Source of the DNA: Hyphochytrium catenoides
Taxonomy: Eukaryota; Sar; Hyphochytriomycetes; Hyphochytriales; Hyphochytriaceae
DNA: 14,070 bases
NCBI GenBank assembly: GCA_900088475.1
Contig: FLMG01000738.1
Coordinates: forward strand, 2,855-16,924
Reading direction: 5' to 3'
The notes below the pieces were generated by a model. It saw nothing but the letters and a program-made list of their open reading frames with translations. It had not been told where the DNA came from and searched no databases. Shown here in pieces: positions 9,362-14,070 of the stretch (positions within the stretch are counted from its first letter, which is position 1; each line of letters begins with the position of its first letter). The translations under genes were made by a program, and so were the position numbers.

Positions 9362-10312
9362 TCATCGAAGCCCTTTGCCATCGGCATCCCGTCCTATGCT
9401 CTGGCGTTGAACGCTGTAGCCGTAAACGGGCATGCTCTCTCCTGAAGAACCTCTACAAATCCAATTTGGACTCCACTCTTTGATTCTGAACTGCACAGAG
9501 TGCAAGAAATAGAGCCATTAGTCAAGTTATGAAGGCATTTGCTTGCACCTGTTGCTCACTTACTCCCAATGAAATCACCTTGGCAGTCGGCGACAACTGC
9601 TCCATGAGCAGGCCTTTGATAGATTCCAGCATCTGCAGGCCAGAGCGACGCAAATAAAGATTTAAGGGATACTTCCAAGCGGTTATTACTGTCCTCTCAC
9701 AAACTGCTACCGTACCTTGGGAAAGATGTAGACAATAACCACCGTGGCACTTCTAATATCAGCTTCGTATATATCCTGAAGATGGACCTTCACCAGTGCA
9801 TCGACCTTAGCAAAGGTGAAGGGGATTTAGCCTCTTATGCAGAAAGTGAAATGGAGGATGAAGTACGCAGAACCCTACCCCGGCCTCTTCGGCTTTCTTC
9901 CTCGCCATACATACGAGCTCCCCATCTATCTCATACCCCAAGCAGGAACACCCGAAACGCTTGGCCGCCTCTATCAACCAGCGCCCATCGCCGCACCCTA
10001 GGTCAATCAAGACATCATGTGCAGATAGATCGAGCCTGTCAAGAGTGCTAAGCAAGTGAGGGTCAGTGCATGTATGTTGTTTCTTAAACGGTCAGTAGTG
10101 CTAACGAGCAAATAGATGAGGAGATTAGGATATAAGATAACCTCTCACCTTGAAATTCTGGCAGGATCGGCTGGGCTGAACGGTGCAGAGTTATTAGCAT
10201 CGTAGAGTTGAGACTTTTCTTCTTTGGACTTGGCTACTAGCTTTCTCAGTAAGCTTCGCTTTCTCTCCCGAAGGCTCCCACCGGCAAATCTGTCCTCCTC
10301 CCTTTGAATCAT
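9362..10312 (-). CDS. Class I SAM-dependent methyltransferase (5 exons, 206 aa)
   Basis: Minus-strand exons in transcript order: 10312-10149, 10047-9879, 9805-9716, 9632-9564, 9490-9362. All introns are GT-AG, phases agree, and the sum is 621 nt. ATG at 10312 follows an in-frame upstream TAG. Residues 1-50 are charged and Lys/Arg-rich with no signal peptide or membrane segment. The Rossmann-like methyltransferase core follows: motif I DLGCGDGRW (70-78) binds S-adenosylmethionine, the acidic end of strand 2 is GYEID (92-96), D122 sits in the next loop, and strand 4 is VVIVYIFP (133-140). A later strand is AKVISLGF, then KEWSPNW. The motif I style and compact size recall the FAM173/ATPSCKMT protein-lysine methyltransferases and their prokaryotic relatives. 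Unlike animal FAM173 proteins, this one has no N-terminal hydrophobic segment. The substrate cannot be read from the sequence. It is convergent with the coiled-coil gene and divergent from the ankyrin gene. Confidence 0.88.
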
Positions 10313-10585
10313 GACTTGACATAAACCCTTAGGAGAACTAACATTCTATTTGTCAAGCAGTGTCCACAACGCCACTAGTCAGCAGATAAAAGCCAAGCCG
10401 GCGCCTCTTAGCCTTAAGTTGTTGCAACGACGGACCCCATAGGACTATGGGCAGAGGAGGAGTGTAGAACCCATGCAAGCCGAAGAGTTGCTGCCTTAAA
10501 GCATGTCCTAAGCCCGCAGCCAATGTACTATTAGTCTCGCGACAGGGGAAGCTTAGGTGCTGTGTAGGAACGCCTCCGTGCTGCT

Positions 10586-10601
10586 TGCTGCTGCTGCTGC
10601 T
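10586..10601. repeat. Short TGC trinucleotide microsatellite
   Basis: Five tandem TGC units. The region around it is also TGC/CTG-rich (GCTTGCTG on both sides). It is the source of the Ser run in the minus-strand frame across this site. Confidence 0.7.
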
Positions 10602-10900
10602 ACAGGTAGCTGCTTGCTGGTGCAGACTCAGTGCTCCGCTGTCGGTCTGGGGCGGGAAGTGGTATGTTGATGATGATACGAAGGATGTCAAAAGAGAAGA
10701 GGAGGAAGGAGAAGGGTTAAAAGAGTTACAAGTAAGAGGCAGGCTCCATGTTCTAGTGCCGCTAACGGCTCATACTCTAATTCGCTAAATTTTACGATTT
10801 TAGACCGTAGTTCGCAGGTCTTACCAATTTCACACCGTAGCCGTTTTATCTGTTGTCTCAGCAGACTGAAGCGACGTTTTGGTTGAAGAAGGAGGAAAAA

Positions 10901-10919
10901 GGGGGGGGGAGGGGCCGGG
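10901..10919 (+). other. G-run cluster, possible G-quadruplex
   Basis: Nine G, then A, four G, CC and three G form enough G-tracts with short loops for a quadruplex on the plus strand. It lies about 470 bp upstream of the ankyrin gene start codon. Function is inferred only from base pattern. Confidence 0.35.
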
Positions 10920-11384
10920 CGCAGACTGGACCATCACACTCTGTCTTAGTACAACCTTTGATCTCTGGAGGAGAGATCTCCTGGCCCCTTCCTGATCATT
11001 TCCTTGCTGCACATCGACAGGAGGGCCATCATGTTCTTCGTTGTAGGGCACTAGGAACGACTCCTCCGCCCTTTGTTAGGGGCCTCCATCCCCCAGCTCT
11101 TCTCCTTGTTGCACCTTGGGCTCAGCTAATATGACGTATAGGATCCTACATAGACGGCCAGAGGCGCTGGGGTCTTCGCCGCCATCAAACCAAGTGCAGC
11201 GGCTATTCACCGGGAAAACAAATCGTAACGCATCAATTCTTCTTCTTCTTACGCATCCAGGACGATGATAGTAGTTGGTAGGGAGACAAGAGATTCCTTG
11301 GTCCTGATGTGGTTGACCGCTGGGTTCGCGGTTGTTCTGGGCTATTAGGTATAGAAAGACAAAGTGCGTTGGCGGACTGGAGAC

Positions 11385-13693
11385 ATGGCAGGAAGGTCTC
11401 CCTGGACCCTAGAGGCAGCAGCTCTTCACCAACGTGTCAACGTGCTGGAGAGAGAGCTGCTTCTCGCACAACCTATCGACAGCCAACTTCAAAAAAGCCT
11501 ACAGCAACACCGCACCTTAAGAGTTCGCGGACCAGAGAGACGTCCGGAGCAGAGAGTTCAGGACTATGCCGCGGTACGTTAATGGTGGATTCTTCCTTCA
11601 TATCAGGCCCGTTCCAATTGGTTAGATCGTCCGTACCGTCATCTCCGGATTTCTGCAAGAGTGTTCCTCTACCTCGGAGAACTTCTTTTATTTTCCCCTT
11701 TTTATGCTAGTTCTCAATCGCCAACTTTTTCCCCCCAGACCGTGGATCTTCACATGCTTGCTAGCCAGGATGACTTTCAACAGGTGACAGACATGCTAAC
11801 ACGGCACAGCGCAGAAGTAGATTCTGCAGACGTAAGTGTTATGAGGCCTGTGCGCCACAATTTTCCCTGTCCTTTCAGCACTCATAGAGCAAAGAAAGTG
11901 TCAATTTTCCTAACTTCCCTAATGCCTCGCAGGAGGGAGGTCGCACAGCCCTCATGTTCGCAGCGCGATATGTAAGTAGTGTTACGGCGAGAAGAGATAA
12001 CCAGGGTTAGTGTGATTATAGTCCTGTGATGAACTCCGTTCTCGCCGCCTATCATCTTGCTTGTCGTCACAGCCTTTCTTAGCCTGCCACTATGATACCC
12101 TAGATGGTGCCTTTCCTAGAGTTCCTTATCAAGGTAGGGCCTGTGGGTAGGCTATTCTTCGTGTACGTAATGATTGGGGAACGTTGGCTCTTCTGTCCTT
12201 ATGGAGTCGGTTCATTAGGATGCAGAAAGGGCTGCGCACGTTCTCCTGAACTTTGGAGCCGTTCCCGACAGTACCGAGGTACTCACTATTGCGAAAAGTC
12301 CGCTGTGTCTTCCGTCCAACTGCCAGCCAGATTTCCCTTTCCTTTCCGATATATTGTCTCCGCAAAGCCCCATGTTCAGACCTGATTCTTTCTGTGGCCT
12401 TGCGCACATTTCTAGCATCAGTCATAAGCGCAAGAAGTTAAAGTGCAAAACCCGAATGCACTCACTCGCTCTTTCTTCTCTCGTTCTCAAGCTCATCCAC
12501 CAATGGACTCCATTGCATTTCGCGGTGACGGGAGCTAGCCTCCGTGTGGGAGCCCTGCTGATAAGATTTGCAGTCAACCGCTACCAGGCTGCCTACAATG
12601 TGGTAGTAGACAAGAAAGATGTAAGGGACCTCTAAGTCATACGTCGGGCCAGGAGACAGTCGTCTGTGGATACTTATATAGTCAGCTGACTATCATAGCA
12701 CGGCGGTGGTGGCCTTTTATTCTGCATTACGACTAAATTACGATGTGTCTGGCGGGTTGATTGAAAGACCGTCCTTCGTGGGTCCGGCAGCGTAATAAAT
12801 GGAGGATTGTCTTGGCCGGCCATTAGAGTCGCTATAACAGCTTGTTCAGATCAACTGACCAGGCCGTCCTGCCTCCTACATTCCGCAGGTAAACGGAATG
12901 ACCCCTGTCATGATGGTAAGACCTCTTTGGGGTCAGGAGAAAGGACAAAGGAATCGACTTAGAATTACATCCGTTCTCTAGGCAGCAGCCCGGAACGAGG
13001 CCCAGATGGTTGAACTCCTAGCGACGATAGGAAATGCGGATTTGGATGCCAAGGACGTACGCCTGACTGTCATCGTCCTATTTTGTCTGTGGTTTCTCTT
13101 TTGCCATGTGTGAGATGTCCGCGATCGTATGCTCTCATTATTTGCCCTCAGCCGCTCATTGAGCTTGGGTTCTGACCACGCCGCTCTTTGCTATGGCTGA
13201 CATGTATTTGGTGTACTTCGGAATGCACCATCAACGTCGCGGGCTGTGACCGTGTGCTTCCCAACAGTTTCAGGGTAAGGAAGGCAAACAACACAAGATG
13301 GGAAATAGAAGGGGTGTATGCTCGGGTGTCCTTTCTCAATGTTTCTTCCTCAATAGGGTGGACGGCGTTACATTATTGTGCGCTAGAGGACAGCTATGAG
13401 GCCGCCGAGCGCCTTCTCAAAAATGGAGCTAACTATGACGTACAGAATGAGGTGAGAAGGACCTCGGCAGCATGATATTAATAAGCGAGCGAAAGAAGCG
13501 CTTCCGGAGGGTAGCGTTATCGTTGTGAGCTTTGTGTGCTGCTGCGTAAGTCCCTGAGGAACTGACAGTGCGGTCCGCGTAGGACGGTAATACAGCGCTT
13601 GAGGTTGCGGATCTACTGGGCCGCGGGCGGACAGCCTCCGTCATATTTACCTTCCAAAGAATGAAGGAAAGAGACTCATCGAAGCCAACATGA
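11385..13693 (+). CDS. Ankyrin-repeat protein (10 exons, 274 aa)
   Basis: Exons: 11385-11573, 11739-11831, 11933-11971, 12219-12278, 12492-12620, 12889-12915, 12982-13056, 13268-13274, 13357-13451, 13583-13693. All are GT-AG, total 825 nt, and end at TGA 13691-13693. The start is ATG in GACATGG. Residues about 8-40 are a likely helix or coiled coil (LEAAALHQRVNVLERELLLA). Six ankyrin-type repeats follow: 66-94 (DLHMLASQDD..), 95-127 (EGGRTALMFAAR..NFGAVPDSTE), 128-170 (QWTPLHFAV.., longer than usual), 171-204 (VNGMTPVMMAAARNEA..DLDAKD), 205-238 (FQGWTALHYCAL..NGANYDVQNE) and a capping half-repeat from 239 (DGNTALEVADLLGRG). Ankyrin repeats bind protein partners; no catalytic domain, signal peptide or membrane segment is seen, so the partner is unknown. 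The long introns at 11972-12218 and 12279-12491 could hide alternative exons. One tempting extra piece (12104-12133) was left out because the direct splice gives a perfect repeat. Confidence 0.85.
13268..13274 (+). other. 7-nt microexon (TTTCAGG) of the ankyrin gene
   Basis: It is flanked by acceptor CCCAACAG and donor GTAAGG. Exon 7 ends in phase 0 after ..DLDAKD, and the exon at 13357 needs one extra base to read TGG ACG GCG TTA CAT. The seven bases supply Phe, Gln and the first G of a Gly codon, giving DAKDFQGWTALHYCA, a canonical ankyrin junction. Without it the downstream exon is out of frame. Confidence 0.75.
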
Positions 13694-13892
13694 CGAACCA
13701 GAACCCCCACCATACCGAGTATCTCCTTCCATGCAGTAGGACCGCACCTTTGGCAAGTCCATTGAAGGAACACTTAGAAAACAATGGGCTGCAGGGGGTA
13801 ACAGAGCTGGGGAAAAAAATGGAGGACTTTGGGAAACGCATAATTGTGAGACTGAGCTATAGGTGCGGGTCCTCTCGCCGACAGCTTTTGAA

Positions 13893-13898
13893 AATAAA
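13893..13898 (+). promoter_or_regulatory. Putative poly(A) signal of the ankyrin gene
   Basis: AATAAA lies about 200 nt after the stop codon in an A-rich context (GAAAATAAATTAG). It implies a 3' UTR of roughly 220 nt that ends just before the stop codon of the opposing proline-rich gene. Confidence 0.5.
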
Positions 13899-13920
13899 TT
13901 AGTGGTTACAATTGCGCCTA

Positions 13921-14070
13921 TCAGTGGGACTCGGACGACATCGAGCTGTCGTAGCTGGGAGGTGGTGGTCGCGCCTTTCCTTGCGAAGGTAGGAACTGCG
14001 ACGAGGACGGGTTATATGGCGGTGGGGCTTCGGTAGGGGTGAACACAGCAGTAGGAGGAGGGGGAAAGGG
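13921..14070 (-). CDS. C-terminal end of a proline-rich protein with a PPPY motif (partial)
   Basis: Reading leftward from the window edge, a frame of 49 residues ends at TGA (13923-13921). It opens PFPPPPTAVFTPTEAPPPYN and closes with a PPPPSYDSS..SESH tail. Pro, Ser and Thr dominate, with no intron and no internal stop. PPPY is the core ligand of WW domains, and the PPPSY segment resembles it. Such tails are typical of disordered adaptor or membrane-associated proteins. The rest of the gene lies beyond the right edge, so its identity is unknown. Composition and frame continuity are unlike the neighbouring 3' UTR, which supports real coding sequence. It is convergent with the ankyrin gene, stop codons 227 bp apart. 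Confidence 0.6.
   Translation of the reverse strand, partial: PFPPPPTAVFTPTEAPPPYNPSSSQFLPSQGKARPPPPSYDSSMSSESH

Larger units (their letters stand above)
10313..11384. other. Divergent intergenic region between methyltransferase and ankyrin genes
   Basis: This 1.07-kb spacer must hold the promoters of both neighbouring genes, but I see no clear TATA or initiator element. It contains a short TGC repeat (10586-10601), a purine-rich run (about 10686-10735), and a G-run cluster (10901-10919). A pyrimidine-rich AG near 11255-11260 could be the 3' splice site of a 5' UTR intron for the ankyrin gene. Open frames on both strands (minus 10691-10353; plus 10853-11134) lack good starts or motifs, and I do not call them genes. 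Confidence 0.4.

Noticed and set aside
10353-10691. 112-codon minus-strand frame upstream of the methyltransferase
   Set aside because: Starts at TTG, its Ser run derives from the TGC microsatellite, and it does not join the methyltransferase, whose frame has its own ATG and upstream stop.
11309-11710. 133-codon plus-strand frame overlapping exon 1 of the ankyrin gene
   Set aside because: Different frame from the exon with good start and donor, no ATG at its start, and it runs through the first intron.
12104-12136. Possible extra ankyrin-gene exon (MVPFLEFLIK)
   Set aside because: It is flanked by splice-like sites, but including it breaks the repeat; splicing 11971 directly to 12219 gives a perfect 33-residue ankyrin repeat.
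1-14070. tRNA, rRNA, CRISPR, insertion sequence or transposase
   Set aside because: I found no tRNA B-box-like arms, no regularly spaced identical repeats, no transposase motifs and no terminal inverted repeats with duplications.

Overview
The window looks like nuclear DNA of an intron-rich, probably flagellated eukaryotic microbe (a protist or alga). I cannot name the group. The genes are cut into many short exons by GT-AG introns of about 60-270 nt with pyrimidine-rich 3' ends. Start codons sit in Kozak-like contexts, AATAAA signals occur near gene ends, and there are no ribosome-binding sites or operons. No predicted exon contains an in-frame stop, and TAG and TGA both end genes, so the standard code fits. 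I reconstructed splice sites by hand from frame continuity. Each complete model sums to a multiple of three (2586, 621 and 825 nt).

Layout: Bases 1-290 are purine-rich. About 305-3840 is gene-poor and made of a badly decayed tandem repeat with a period near 12 bp (consensus close to TAGGTGCCAGCC). A purine-rich island (about 1690-1980) interrupts it, and its orientation flips near 3240-3500. About 3840-4298 holds nothing I can support. Bases 4299-5024 contain scattered coding-like pieces that may be a small spliced gene or a decayed one.

The gene-dense half then holds four genes. (A) 5238-9264, +, 14 exons, 861 aa, is a coiled-coil protein resembling the outer-dynein-arm docking-complex family (CCDC63/CCDC114/CCDC151). 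(B) 9362-10312, -, 5 exons, 206 aa, is a class I SAM-dependent methyltransferase. (C) 11385-13693, +, 10 exons including a 7-nt microexon, 274 aa, is an ankyrin-repeat protein. (D) 13921-14070, -, is the C-terminal end of a proline-rich protein with a PPPY motif, cut by the window edge.

A and B converge with only 97 bp between stop codons, B and C diverge from a 1.07-kb spacer, and C and D converge. Nothing ties the four proteins into one pathway. The most distinctive observations are the 7-nt microexon, which restores a canonical ankyrin repeat, the introns placed at repeat boundaries, and the large decayed minisatellite. I see no transposase, RNA gene, CRISPR array or defence-like cassette.
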